NCBI RefSeq assembly: GCF_016860545.1
Contig: NZ_BNEB01000005.1
Span: 434,001 to 498,000, forward strand
Direction: 5' to 3'
Length of the DNA stretch: 64,000 nucleotides
From: Streptomyces asoensis
Lineage (GTDB): Bacteria; Actinomycetota; Actinomycetes; Streptomycetales; Streptomycetaceae
How positions within the stretch are numbered: position 1 is the stretch's first letter; the number at the start of each line of letters is the position of its first letter. The notes beneath the pieces were generated by a model. The model saw only the letters and a program-made list of their open reading frames with translations, did not search any database and was not told the origin of the DNA. Below are positions 1 to 8,509 of the stretch, in pieces. Both the position numbers and the translations under genes were made by a program.

Positions 1-1278
1 CGGGCCGAGCACGAGGCCGCCCGCGCCCGGCGCCGCTTCGCCCTGCTGGCGGAGGCCGGCACCCGGATCGGCACCACCTTGGACCTGCGGCAGACCTCGG
101 AGGAGATCGTGCGGATGCTGGTCCCCCAGCTCGCCGACTCCGCCGACGTACAGCTCCTCGAAGAGGTGCTCGCACCGGACGAGTCCACCGCCGCCACCCA
201 CGGCGTCGTCCGGCGCATGGCCGCCCTCTTCCCCGACCCGTCGGCGCCGACGGCGCGGCTGCTGCCGGGCATGACGTCCCGCATCGCGCGCGGCTCCCTC
301 TATGAACGGGTCATCGCGGACGGCCGTCCCACCGACCTCTACCGGTCCGACGTCCCGGCGCTGGTCACCGACCCCCGCGCCGACGAACTGCGCGCCTACC
401 TGATGGGTCTGGGCTCCGCGCGGCTGATCCCGCTGGTGGCGCGGGGCAAGGTGCTCGGGGCGGTCGTGGTGACCCGGCTGCGCAGCCGGGAGCCCTTCGA
501 CGAGCAGGACAGTGTGCTCATCGACGAACTGGCGGCGCGCGCGGCCCTGAACATCGACAACGCGCTCATGTACACCCGGCAGCGCGCGGCGGCGCTGACC
601 CTGCAACGCAGCCTGACCAACAGCGCGCTGCCCGCCGTCCCGGGCCTCGAACTCACGGGACGGTACCTGCCCGCCAGTGAGCACGACGTCGGCGGTGACT
701 GGTTCGACGTCATCGCGCTGCCCGAGGGCCGCACCGGACTCGTCATCGGCGACGTGATGGGGCACGGTGTGCACGCGGCGGCGCTCATGGGCCAGCTCCG
801 CACGGCGGTGCGCGCCCTGGCCCGGCACGACGTCGACCCGGCCCGTCTGCTGCGCTCGCTGGACACCGTGGTGGCCGACATGGGCGAGGACCAGATGGCG
901 ACCTGCGTCTACGCCGTCCACGACCCGGCGTCCGGCGGATGTCTCGTGGCGCGGGCCGGTCACCCGCCGCCGGCCGTGGTGCCGCCCGGCGGACCCCCCG
1001 CCTTCCTCGACGGCTCACCGGGCACCCCGCTGGGCACGGGCGGCCGGCAGTTCCGCACCGAGCGGATCCCCCTCCCCCCGGGAAGTGTGCTCGTCCTGTA
1101 CACCGACGGGCTCATCGAGACGCGGGCCGCAGACCTCGACCAGGGGCTCGACCGGCTCGCCCGGGCGCTGCGCTTCCCCGGGCAGCCGCTGGCCGCGCTC
1201 TGCGACGGCGTGCTCGGCGAGATGCTGCCCCATCCGGCTCAGGACGACGTGGCGGTGCTCATGGCCCGGCCCCTGTGA
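1..1278 (+). CDS. GAF/SpoIIE-type protein serine phosphatase, 5' end missing
   Basis: The reading frame is open from the first base, so the true start and any upstream sensor domain lie outside the window. The visible part begins with a helical linker and a GAF-like domain (about residues 25-190), followed by a PP2C/SpoIIE-type phosphatase domain. The phosphatase shows the metal-site signatures VGGDWFDVIAL and GDVMGHGVHAA and the late motif LYTDGLIE. Proteins of this layout are abundant in Streptomyces; they dephosphorylate anti-anti-sigma factors and so adjust stress sigma factors. No partner anti-sigma gene is visible. The family is clear; the specific target is unknown. Confidence 0.88.
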   Translation, partial: RAEHEAARARRRFALLAEAGTRIGTTLDLRQTSEEIVRMLVPQLADSADVQLLEEVLAPDESTAATHGVVRRMAALFPDPSAPTARLLPGMTSRIARGSLYERVIADGRPTDLYRSDVPALVTDPRADELRAYLMGLGSARLIPLVARGKVLGAVVVTRLRSREPFDEQDSVLIDELAARAALNIDNALMYTRQRAAALTLQRSLTNSALPAVPGLELTGRYLPASEHDVGGDWFDVIALPEGRTGLVIGDVMGHGVHAAALMGQLRTAVRALARHDVDPARLLRSLDTVVADMGEDQMATCVYAVHDPASGGCLVARAGHPPPAVVPPGGPPAFLDGSPGTPLGTGGRQFRTERIPLPPGSVLVLYTDGLIETRAADLDQGLDRLARALRFPGQPLAALCDGVLGEMLPHPAQDDVAVLMARPL

Positions 1279-1337
1279 CTCACGTACATGACATCGGTGA
1301 CAAGAACCCGGGTACACGGATCTGCGGAGGTCGAACG

Positions 1338-1694
1338 ATGGTCGAGGCAAGCGATATCCGGGAGTGGCGCGGTCACGACGTGGTCGACGCGCAGGGGCAC
1401 AGGATCGGTGTCCTGGAGTCGGTCTACGTGGACACCGGGACCGACCTGCCGTCCTTCGCCACGGTGACCGTGGGGCTGCCCACCAGGCGCCGCCTGGTGT
1501 TCGTGCCGCTCCTCGGGGCGACCGTCGGCCCGGGGTACCTCAAGGTCGCGCACGACAAGAACGCCGTGAAGAAGGCGCCGTCGATCGACACGGACGGCGA
1601 GCTGCTCGCCCCCGACGAGCCGAAGGTCTTCGCCCACTACGCACTGGACTACGCGCCGGGGGCCGGCGGCGAGCGGCGCCTCGCCCGTCGCTGA
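1338..1694 (+). CDS. PRC-barrel domain protein
   Basis: This 118-residue protein begins at an ATG preceded by GCGGAGG. The N-terminal half reads as a PRC-barrel: WRGHDVVDAQGHRIGVLE, then a beta-rich stretch with TRRRLVFVPL and a YLKVAHDKNAVKKAP segment. PRC-barrels are small beta domains found in stress-related and RNA-processing proteins; in Streptomyces such short single-domain proteins often sit near general-stress genes. It follows the phosphatase gene by about 60 bp and precedes a small membrane protein, so the three may be co-transcribed. The biochemical role is unknown. Confidence 0.75.
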   Translation: MVEASDIREWRGHDVVDAQGHRIGVLESVYVDTGTDLPSFATVTVGLPTRRRLVFVPLLGATVGPGYLKVAHDKNAVKKAPSIDTDGELLAPDEPKVFAHYALDYAPGAGGERRLARR

Positions 1695-1717
1695 CCCCCG
1701 AGGCCGCGGGAGGGCCC

Positions 1718-1891
1718 ATGAGTCTGTTCCTGTTCCTGATCCTGCTGGCGCTGGTCCTGGGCATCATCGGATTCGCGGTCCACGGGCTGTTCTACCTGCT
1801 GATCATCGGCGCCGTGGTGCTCGTCGCCGACCTCTGTTACGTGGGGCTCCGCTTCCGCCGCGGCGGCCGCAGGCACCGCATCGCCCGCTGA
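1718..1891 (+). CDS. Small hydrophobic membrane protein
   Basis: The ORF encodes 57 residues. Residues 2-44 are almost entirely hydrophobic and can form two short transmembrane helices (LFLFLILLALVLGIIGFAV and LFYLLIIGAVVLVADL). They are followed by a strongly basic tail, RFRRGGRRHRIAR, which should stay in the cytoplasm. The start lies behind GCGGGAGGGCCC. Short hydrophobic proteins of this type are common in Streptomyces genomes and have no assigned function. It sits 23 bp after the PRC-barrel gene and is probably in the same transcript. Confidence 0.6.
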   Translation: MSLFLFLILLALVLGIIGFAVHGLFYLLIIGAVVLVADLCYVGLRFRRGGRRHRIAR

Positions 1892-1931
1892 GCCGTCGCT
1901 CCGCCTCCGCCGCGGCCCCGCTCGGCGGACG

Positions 1932-2390
1932 TCAGCGGGCGGGGATCGCGGCTTCGGCCGCCGCCTTGATGCGGGCGCCGAAGGCGTCGGCGTCCTTGCG
2001 GGCCGCGGCCAGCGCCAGGCCGACGAGCAGCTTGCCCACGCCGTGCCCCTCCAGGGAGTTGAAGATGCGGACCCTGGTCCTGCCGTCGGTCAGCCGCTCC
2101 AGGTCGTAGCCGCCCTCGCGTACCGTCACGGAGTTCTTGGAGGCCTCCTGCCAGCGGATCCTCACCGGTGCCTCGAACGCGGTGATGCGGAACTCCCTGG
2201 CCGTCTTCATCCCGGCGTCCTTCACCGTGCTGCGGAAGACGGTGCCCACGGCGGTCGGTGTGTCGGGGGTCCGGTCGATCCGCAGCACCCGGGGGCTGAA
2301 CTGCGGGTCGTTGCGTCCGTCGGCGAGGTAGGCGAACACCTCCTCGACAGCCCGATCGACCTCCACCGTCGCTTCGAACTGCCCTGCCAT
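1932..2390 (-). CDS. SRPBCC family protein
   Basis: The 152-residue product has the START-like/SRPBCC layout. It opens with an N-terminal beta strand and helix (VEVDRAVEEVFAYLADGRND), continues with alternating strands (VGTVFRSTVKDAG and VRIRWQEASKNSVTVREGGY), and ends in a long C-terminal helix rich in Ala and Lys (DADAFGARIKAAAEAAI). Such proteins bind hydrophobic ligands in a cavity covered by that helix. The start is set by AGGAG seven bases before the ATG; longer in-frame starts upstream lack a good ribosome site. No operon partner is evident, and the ligand cannot be inferred. Confidence 0.75.
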   Translation of the reverse strand: MAGQFEATVEVDRAVEEVFAYLADGRNDPQFSPRVLRIDRTPDTPTAVGTVFRSTVKDAGMKTAREFRITAFEAPVRIRWQEASKNSVTVREGGYDLERLTDGRTRVRIFNSLEGHGVGKLLVGLALAAARKDADAFGARIKAAAEAAIPAR

Positions 2391-2534
2391 GCGCACTCCT
2401 CGTCGGTCCGGTCGCACACGTGTGGACGTCATGTCCCGTTCGGCCCGCCGCACACACGACGGCACCGCGACCTCATGGGACCACCGAACGCCCCGTGGGG
2501 CAACGGCACGACCGCCGCGGGGTGGCACGCAACG

Positions 2535-2566
2535 ACCGGGCCCGCCGCGTGCGCGGCGGGCCCGGT
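2535..2566 (-). terminator. Strong GC-rich hairpin, probable transcription terminator
   Basis: Two perfect 15-bp complementary arms (2535-2549 and 2552-2566) are separated by only two bases. They lie about 45 bp beyond the stop codon of the minus-strand gene at 2612-2905 and before the SRPBCC gene. There is no T-tract, which is usual for Streptomyces terminators. Confidence 0.6.
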
Positions 2567-2611
2567 CTTCGTGGGCGGGGCGGGCGGTGCGTCCTCTGCG
2601 GAGTTCAGGGG

Positions 2612-2905
2612 TCAGGCACTGGCATGGCGGTTCGCGAAGGCGCGCCGCGGCGCGGCGTGGTGCACGGACCGGCCCGCGCCGGCGGCCCGCTGACGCGACA
2701 GCCACACCGACGTGACGGAGAGCAGTCCGGTGAAGACGACGAGGAACAGCACCGACACCCACATCTGCCGGCTTCCGGGTTCGTCCCACCCGGTCCAGGC
2801 CGCCGACGCGGCCCACAGGAGAGCGCCTCCCGCGTACAGAGGGCGGACGCGCCGCAACTGCCGCACGGCACGCACCGATTCGACGTGATCTTTTTTCTGT
2901 GCCAT
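2612..2905 (-). CDS. Small two-helix membrane protein, unknown function
   Basis: The predicted product of 97 residues has a basic N-terminus (MAQKKDHVESVRAVRQLRR). Two hydrophobic segments follow: YAGGALLWAASAAWTGW and a longer one, MWVSVLFLVVFTGLLSVTSV. It ends in a polar, Arg- and His-rich tail. An in-frame start 11 codons further upstream exists, but MAQKK fits better as a cytoplasmic leader. I do not recognise a family. It is probably a real but hypothetical integral membrane protein, transcribed alone. Confidence 0.5.
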   Translation of the reverse strand: MAQKKDHVESVRAVRQLRRVRPLYAGGALLWAASAAWTGWDEPGSRQMWVSVLFLVVFTGLLSVTSVWLSRQRAAGAGRSVHHAAPRRAFANRHASA

Positions 2906-2982
2906 GCGGGACCTGGTACCCCGATCCGCGTCGTCCAACGGTGCCGGGCGGAGGTTCTCGGACCCACCGGTCCCCGCACCCT

Positions 2983-3675
2983 TCAGGCCGGGCGGCCGGT
3001 CCGCCCGTACCGGTCCCCCGGGCCGCTCCGCAGGACGACGAACAGCCCTCGCGCGCGGGATCCGTCCGGCGTCCGCCAGGAGCCCGCGACGTGGCCGTTC
3101 GTCCCCGGCGGCAGGGACGGCGGGCCGTCCGGGGCCGGACGCAGGACGCGATGCAGGAACAGGGTGGAACCCCGCCCGGCGGACAGGCGGGTCCCCTCGC
3201 GGTCGTCGACCGCACCGGCCGCGAGGTCGGCCAGGTCGCCGCCGTCACCGTCGTACGAGCGGGTGACCTCCCGGTCGGGGGTGTCGCTGGTGTTCTGGTC
3301 CTGGGCCAGGACCCGTCCCCGGAGCAGGGCGAGCAGCTGGGTGCGCAGCACCGGGTCGTGGCAGCCGTCGTAGGCCCAGCGACGCCCGAGCACCCCGTGT
3401 TCCATGGTGCCGACGAGCGCGTGCTCCGCCCCGGCCAGGGGCGCTCCGCGATAGGTGAGCGGCACGAGGTAGGTGACCGCGTCATCGCCGGCGGTGTCGG
3501 TGACCGCCATGAACTCGATGCCGACCTCGCCCTGCGGGTCGTCGAGCCGGAAGCCGCCGGCCTTGGTCAGTTCCGGCCCGCCCGCGCCCGGCACGTACCA
3601 GGGCCGGGTGGGCAGCCAGGCGGCCAGGAGTTCCAGTTTGGTCGGCTCGAGGACGGTGCGGTGGATGACGGCCAT
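2983..3675 (-). CDS. Maltokinase N-terminal cap-like domain protein
   Basis: The 230-residue protein begins MAVIHRTVLEPTKLELLAAW and contains WYVPGAGGPELTKAGGFRLD and a central beta-rich domain with a Leu-Val-Pro-Leu-Thr-Tyr stretch. This arrangement matches the cap domain found at the N-terminus of actinobacterial maltokinases (Pep2/Mak), standing alone without the kinase domain. Stand-alone versions are annotated in many streptomycetes without a proven role. The catalytic kinase motifs HGDxxxxN and DFD are absent, so it should not phosphorylate maltose itself. Its neighbours give no pathway context. Confidence 0.65.
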   Translation of the reverse strand: MAVIHRTVLEPTKLELLAAWLPTRPWYVPGAGGPELTKAGGFRLDDPQGEVGIEFMAVTDTAGDDAVTYLVPLTYRGAPLAGAEHALVGTMEHGVLGRRWAYDGCHDPVLRTQLLALLRGRVLAQDQNTSDTPDREVTRSYDGDGGDLADLAAGAVDDREGTRLSAGRGSTLFLHRVLRPAPDGPPSLPPGTNGHVAGSWRTPDGSRARGLFVVLRSGPGDRYGRTGRPA

Positions 3676-3813
3676 GCCGGGGGCTCCTGTCGCGTCGGGC
3701 GGATACGACCGCCCACCCTGCCATCCGGCGCGGCCCCGTCACCGCCGGTTTTCGCCCGGCGCCCGGCCTGGCGCCGCACGCCCCCGGCCGGGCCCGGGAC
3801 AGGGCCCCCGGGG

Positions 3814-5298
3814 TCAGCCGGCCGGAGCAGTGATCTCCCGCTTGAGGATCTTGCCGCTCGGGCCGGTCGGCAGGGCGTCCACGAGCCACACCTCGCGCGG
3901 GTACTTGTACGCGGCCACCCGGCTCTTGACGAACTCCCGCAGCTCGTCGGGGGTGGCACGGGCACCCGGGCGCAGGACGACCGCGGCCGCGATCTCCTCA
4001 CCCAGGTGGGTGTGCGGCAGGCCCACCACGGCCGCCAGGGCCACGGCCGGATGCTCGTGCAGGACCTCCTCCAGCTCGCGCGGGTAGACGTTGTAGCCAC
4101 CCCGGATGATCATGTCCTTCTTGCGGTCGACGATGTACAGGTAGCCGTCCTCGTCCCGGCGGGCGAGGTCACCGCTGCGCAGCCAGCCGTCCTGGACGGT
4201 GGCCGCCGTCTCCTCGGGGCGGTTCCAGTACCCCCTCATCACGTTCGGACCGCGCACCGCGAGCTCGCCGACCTCGCCGGGCGCCACGTCCCGGCCCTCG
4301 GCGTCCAGGAGCCGCACCTCCACGTCACGGATCGGCGTGCCGACGGAACCGGCCTTGCGCGGACGGTCCGGATGGTTGAACGTGACCACCGGGCTGGTCT
4401 CGGACATGCCGAAGCCCTCCAGCACCGCGCACCCGAAGCGCCGCTCGAAGCCGTGCAGCACCTCGACGGGCAGCGAGGCGCCGCCGGAGATGCACATCCT
4501 CAGCGTCGAGACGTCCGCCTGCGAGGGGTGCTGGAGCAGGGCCGCGTACATCGTGGGCACCCCCTCGAAGACCGTGGCGCGGTCGCGCGCGATGGCCTCC
4601 AGGACGGCCTGCGGTTCGAAGCGGGGCACGAGGGTGAGCGAGGCGCCGGCGCGGACGGCCACGCTCATGGTGCAGATCTGGCCGAAGATGTGGAACAGCG
4701 GCAGACAGCCCACCACCACGTCGTCCGGCGTGATGCGCTGCACGTGGACCGCGTTGACCTCGGTGTTGTGCCGCAGCCCCGAGTGCGTGAGGGTGGCGCC
4801 CTTGGGACGCCCGGTGGTGCCGGAGGTGTACAGCAGCACGGCCACGTCGTCGACGCCGTCCGCCACCTCGCGCACGGGCTCGTGCCCGGCGAGCAGCGCC
4901 GCGAAGGCGGCGGGTTCGACGGCCAGGTGCCGCACCCCGGCGGCTTCCGCGCCCTGTGCGCCCTCGCCCGGCGCCAGATGCCACTCGCACAGCAGCACCG
5001 CCCCGGAGTCCTCCAGGTGATAGGCGGTCTCGCGCGTCTTCAGCAGCGGGTTCATCGGGACGACGATCCCGCCGGCGCGCAGCACCCCGTAGTACAGGAC
5101 GACGAACTCGGGAACGTTGGGCAGCATCAGGGCGACACGGTCCCCGGGGCGCACGCCCTGAGCCCGCAGCAGCGCGGCGGCGCGGGCACTGCGCTCGTCG
5201 AGCTCGGCGTACGTGGTGACGTGCTCGCCCAGGCGCAGCGCGGGACGTCCCGGCTGCCGCTGTGCCGTCTCCACCAGGTACTGCGCAAGATTGGCCAT
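3814..5298 (-). CDS. Long-chain fatty-acid-CoA ligase (ANL superfamily)
   Basis: The 494-residue enzyme should activate a carboxylic acid as acyl-AMP and transfer it to CoA. The phosphate-binding loop YTSGTTGRPKGATLTH is intact, as are the hinge and adenylate motifs GYWNRPEETAAT, SGDLARRDEDGY and YIVDRKKDMIIRGG. The C-terminal catalytic Lys lies in PSGKILKREI. The start at MANLAQYLVE is supported by GGAGG five bases upstream; MFVEAV, six codons earlier, is an alternative. The gene diverges from a PucR-type regulator, which is its most likely controller. Chain-length preference cannot be read from the sequence. Confidence 0.88.
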   Translation of the reverse strand: MANLAQYLVETAQRQPGRPALRLGEHVTTYAELDERSARAAALLRAQGVRPGDRVALMLPNVPEFVVLYYGVLRAGGIVVPMNPLLKTRETAYHLEDSGAVLLCEWHLAPGEGAQGAEAAGVRHLAVEPAAFAALLAGHEPVREVADGVDDVAVLLYTSGTTGRPKGATLTHSGLRHNTEVNAVHVQRITPDDVVVGCLPLFHIFGQICTMSVAVRAGASLTLVPRFEPQAVLEAIARDRATVFEGVPTMYAALLQHPSQADVSTLRMCISGGASLPVEVLHGFERRFGCAVLEGFGMSETSPVVTFNHPDRPRKAGSVGTPIRDVEVRLLDAEGRDVAPGEVGELAVRGPNVMRGYWNRPEETAATVQDGWLRSGDLARRDEDGYLYIVDRKKDMIIRGGYNVYPRELEEVLHEHPAVALAAVVGLPHTHLGEEIAAAVVLRPGARATPDELREFVKSRVAAYKYPREVWLVDALPTGPSGKILKREITAPAG

Positions 5299-5424
5299 GA
5301 CCGCCTCCACGAACATCACCGTCGAAATCCGCTGTTCATCTCGACGACATGGTGCTGCCGCTCCTGACGGTGGCCTATGGGCGCCAGGACAGCGCCGCCC
5401 CCGCGGGATTGTCCGCAGGAACAA

Positions 5425-5436
5425 AACGGTGCCGTT
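5425..5436. promoter_or_regulatory. Short inverted repeat between ligase and PucR regulator
   Basis: AACGG-TG-CCGTT lies 12 bp before the regulator's ATG in the 149-bp divergent intergenic region. A second short repeat, GCGG-N6-CCGC, sits at 5403-5416. Either could be the regulator's binding site, but short GC-rich repeats arise often by chance here. Confidence 0.3.
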
Positions 5437-5447
5437 AAGCTGCGGTG

Positions 5448-6665
5448 ATGGACATCTCAGGCGTGGCCGCGGCGCTGCATGCCAGGCTGCCGGAACTGGG
5501 TGAGCGGATCGCGCGGCGCATCCGCTCGGACGTCGAGGCGTACGACGAGGAATCACTGATCCCCTTCGACTCCCTGCGCAGCTCGTGCACGGCCAACGCG
5601 GACCTCGTGCTGAGCCACCTCGAGCGCGCGGACGCCCCTGACGCCAGCCCGGCCCGCGAGACGGGGCGGGTGCGCGCCGAACAGGGGGTGCCGCTCGCCG
5701 ACACCCTGCACGCCTACCGGGTCGGCTTCGAGCAGCTGTGGACGGAGATCCTGCTGGAGTCACGCACCCACCCCGGCGTCACGGACGATCAGCTGGTGTC
5801 CCAGTCGGCGGAGATCTGGTCGCTGTTCGGGCTGTACGCGGAAGCGGTGGCGGCGGCCTACCGTGAGACCTCCGCCGAGCTGACCTCACAGGGCCGTGCC
5901 CGGCGTTCCGCCCTGGTGGAGGCGTTGTTCACCGGCGTCATGGCCGACCGCAGCACGCTGTGGGAGGCGGCCCGGGAGCTGGGTCTGCCCGAGCACGGTC
6001 CCTACGCGGTCGCCGCGGCCACGGCCGCCGTACCGGGCCAGGAACCGCTCGCGGGAGTCGAGGCCGCACTGCGCCGGGCCCGCCTGCCCTCGGCCTGGCG
6101 GCTGCTGCCCGACCATCGCATCGGCCTGGTCGCGCTGCCGACGGCGGAGGCGGAGAGCACCTTCCTGCGCGTCCTGCGCGGTACACAGTCCCGGGTGGGT
6201 GTCAGCCCGTCCTTCCCCTCCCTGCGCGACACCCCGCAGGCCCTGCGCTTCGCCCGCCTGGCACTCGCCGGCCTGCGCGAGGCGCGCGCCGGGGTCGCCC
6301 GGTTCGACGACGACCCGCTGGCCATGGTCGTTGCCGCCGCCCCCGCCGAGGCCGCGCATCTGGTGGGCGTGGTGCTCCAGCCCCTGATCGACCTCCCGGT
6401 CGCCGAACGCGCCCGCCTGCTGGACACCCTGGAACACTGGTTCGCCGCCGCCGGCTCGGCCACCGAGGCCGCCCGGACCCTCTTCGTCCACCCGAACACG
6501 GTCCGCTACCGCCTCCGCCGCATCGAGGAACTCACGGGCCGCTCCCTCTCCGACCCCCGGGCCCTGTCGGAAATCGGCGTGGCACTCCTGGCCGCCCGCG
6601 ACCCGGGAGCCACCCGCCCCGCCCGAACCCCACCCCCACCTCCGGGCCCCGCACCGGCCCGGTGA
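5448..6665 (+). CDS. PucR-type helix-turn-helix transcriptional regulator
   Basis: The product has about 405 residues. The N-terminal two thirds resemble the RsbRD/CdaR-type sensory region, beginning MDISGVAAALHARLPEL. The C-terminus carries the PucR-type helix-turn-helix: LDTLEHWFAAAGSATEAA followed by LFVHPNTVRYRLRRIEEL. These regulators usually act on neighbouring catabolic genes in response to small molecules. It diverges from the fatty-acid-CoA ligase gene, which suggests control of that gene. A GTG one codon earlier is an equally possible start, and no strong ribosome site distinguishes them. The tail is Pro-rich. Confidence 0.85.
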   Translation: MDISGVAAALHARLPELGERIARRIRSDVEAYDEESLIPFDSLRSSCTANADLVLSHLERADAPDASPARETGRVRAEQGVPLADTLHAYRVGFEQLWTEILLESRTHPGVTDDQLVSQSAEIWSLFGLYAEAVAAAYRETSAELTSQGRARRSALVEALFTGVMADRSTLWEAARELGLPEHGPYAVAAATAAVPGQEPLAGVEAALRRARLPSAWRLLPDHRIGLVALPTAEAESTFLRVLRGTQSRVGVSPSFPSLRDTPQALRFARLALAGLREARAGVARFDDDPLAMVVAAAPAEAAHLVGVVLQPLIDLPVAERARLLDTLEHWFAAAGSATEAARTLFVHPNTVRYRLRRIEELTGRSLSDPRALSEIGVALLAARDPGATRPARTPPPPPGPAPAR

Positions 6666-6716
6666 CGGCGCCGGGTCGCACCACGGCATTCTCGGCGCCC
6701 GAGCCCGTTGTGCTCG

Positions 6717-8414
6717 TCAATCGCGGGGAGAGCGCGCCGCCCGTGGTGTCGCGAGCATCAGCGCCGAGTCCGCATGGAGCGTGATGCGCACCGGTGTGAA
6801 GGTGGTGGCGTCCATCGGCGACTCACCCGTGCCGGGATTGCGGGTGTAGCGAGGATGGGCGCCGCCGCTGATCTGCCAGCGTATGCGGTGACCGACGGCG
6901 AAGCGGTGGGCGGTGGAACTCATCGGCACGGTGATGTGCGAGGGCGCCTGTCCGGCGGTCCGAAGCCGGCCCAGCCCGTCGCAGATGTTGACGGAGCGGC
7001 CTTGTGCGTCCACGTCGCACAGGCGGGTGAAGACGTCGGCGTGGCCGGTGTCGGTGGAGATGCTCAAGCGCGCGGAGACCGGGCCGAGGATGTCCACGGG
7101 CTCGGTCAGCGGGGGGCCGGTGAACGTCAGTACGTCGTCCCGCGTCTCCAGAGTTCGGTTGTCGCGAGGCCCGGCCGTACGGGAGAGCAGCGGGCCGCCG
7201 AGGGAGGGGGTGGGGTCACCCGGGTCGTAGCGGAACGACGTCAGTGGTGCGGAGTCCGTGGGAGCCTGCCGGGTGAGGTGCCCCTGCGCGGTGGGAAACC
7301 ACGGGTTCACGGCCGCGGCCGGCGGCCAGTCGTCGCTGTCCCGCCAGTCGTCTTCGCCGCCGACGTGCACGCGGACCCTGGTGGGACGGAGGCCGGAGCG
7401 ATCGCCGTACAGGTGCGCGCGCAGCCAGGCGAGGCTCTCGGCGAACACCTCGGGCCACCCCTGTTGCAGCGCGGACGTGTGGGTCCAGGGGCCGACGAGC
7501 AAGGCGGTCCGGCAACCGGCCTCACGCAGTCGCCGGTACTGCTCGAACGTCTGGTCGCCCAGCGCGTCGTGCCATCCGGTGATCAAGCCGGTCGGCACAT
7601 CCAGCCGCTCCGCCACCGTCGCCAGCGACGCACCCTGCCAGTACGCGTCCTCGGCCTCCGGGTGGGACATCACGTCGTCCAGCCAGGGCACATCGCCGCC
7701 GAGGGCGGTCACGTACGCCCCGCGCAGCGGCTGCGCGGTGACGACATCACGCAGGCGCCGGTGCAGACGAAGGGTCGCCGTAAGGAACGCTCGCATCCCC
7801 TGGTGCTGATACGTCATGCCGACACCGACGGCGAGGGCGTTCTCCAGACGAAGCGCGCCCTGTGCGTGGAACAGGGCGTGAGGATCGTGCAGCCCCACCT
7901 GCACCACCATCGCCTTCAGCTCCGGCGGCGGGTCCACGGCGAGGGCCCACTGCACGTAGCCCAGGTAACTGGGGCCGACGGTCCCCAGCCTTCCGTCGAA
8001 CCAGTTCTGCTCGCGCAGCCAGGACACGGTGGCCCGGCCGTCGGCGACCTCGTTGCGCCACAGATCGAACTCGCCTCCGGAGCCACCGGTGCCGCGACAG
8101 CTCTGAAGCACCACGTGAAAGCCCTGTTCGGCGAAGAGGACGCCGTACATGGGAGACCACGGCAGACCCCTGCCGTACGGCGAGCGCACCAGGAGGGTGG
8201 GGAAGTCGCCCTCGGCGCGCGGGAAGTAGTGGTCCGTGATCAGTTGGCTGCCGTCGGCGGCCGGCACCGGCAGACCCGGCTCCCACCCGACATCGTGTCG
8301 CCCGGCCGGCAGGCCGCGCCACGTCGCCCTCATGATCCGTGAGGCCAGTGGCGGCCTACCGGAAGGCGGTGCCCAGGTCGGCCTCGGCACAGGACCGTGC
8401 GTGCGTGATGCCAT
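6717..8414 (-). CDS. CocE/NonD family hydrolase (peptidase S15-like)
   Basis: The predicted 565-residue enzyme belongs to the alpha/beta hydrolase family of cocaine esterase and X-Pro dipeptidyl peptidases. The nucleophile Ser lies in GTVGPSYLGYVQW, the Asp in ITGWHDALGDQ and the His in VGPWTHTSALQQ. A C-terminal jelly-roll domain follows with RLSISTDTGHADVF and HRFAVGHRIRWQISGG. The start is supported by GGAGGAGAGGGACG directly before the ATG. It diverges from a TetR regulator and a near-perfect operator overlaps its promoter region, so repression by that TetR protein is likely. The natural substrate is unknown; esters and amides are both possible. Confidence 0.88.
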   Translation of the reverse strand: MASRTHGPVPRPTWAPPSGRPPLASRIMRATWRGLPAGRHDVGWEPGLPVPAADGSQLITDHYFPRAEGDFPTLLVRSPYGRGLPWSPMYGVLFAEQGFHVVLQSCRGTGGSGGEFDLWRNEVADGRATVSWLREQNWFDGRLGTVGPSYLGYVQWALAVDPPPELKAMVVQVGLHDPHALFHAQGALRLENALAVGVGMTYQHQGMRAFLTATLRLHRRLRDVVTAQPLRGAYVTALGGDVPWLDDVMSHPEAEDAYWQGASLATVAERLDVPTGLITGWHDALGDQTFEQYRRLREAGCRTALLVGPWTHTSALQQGWPEVFAESLAWLRAHLYGDRSGLRPTRVRVHVGGEDDWRDSDDWPPAAAVNPWFPTAQGHLTRQAPTDSAPLTSFRYDPGDPTPSLGGPLLSRTAGPRDNRTLETRDDVLTFTGPPLTEPVDILGPVSARLSISTDTGHADVFTRLCDVDAQGRSVNICDGLGRLRTAGQAPSHITVPMSSTAHRFAVGHRIRWQISGGAHPRYTRNPGTGESPMDATTFTPVRITLHADSALMLATPRAARSPRD

Positions 8415-8432
8415 CGTCCCTCTCCTCCATAT

Positions 8433-8447
8433 CCGTACGGTGTACGA
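8433..8447. promoter_or_regulatory. Probable TetR operator
   Basis: The core CGTAC-GGT-GTACG (8434-8446) is a perfect inverted repeat with a 3-bp spacer, and it overlaps the palindrome CCGTACGG. It lies 19 bp from the hydrolase start and 63 bp from the TetR start. This form (CGTAC-N3-GTACG) is typical of TetR-family operators in actinobacteria. Assignment to this TetR is inference from position. Confidence 0.6.
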
Positions 8448-8509
8448 GAATAGAGGATGCTTGGATGAGGCGCGCAAGGGCCACCTCGATCAAGGGAGGA
8501 GCGTGGACC

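Noticed and set aside
2899..5367. Long plus-strand ORF (822 codons) across the ligase and cap-domain genes
   Set aside because: It is the antisense shadow of two well-supported minus-strand genes. Its translation is low-complexity and matches no family.
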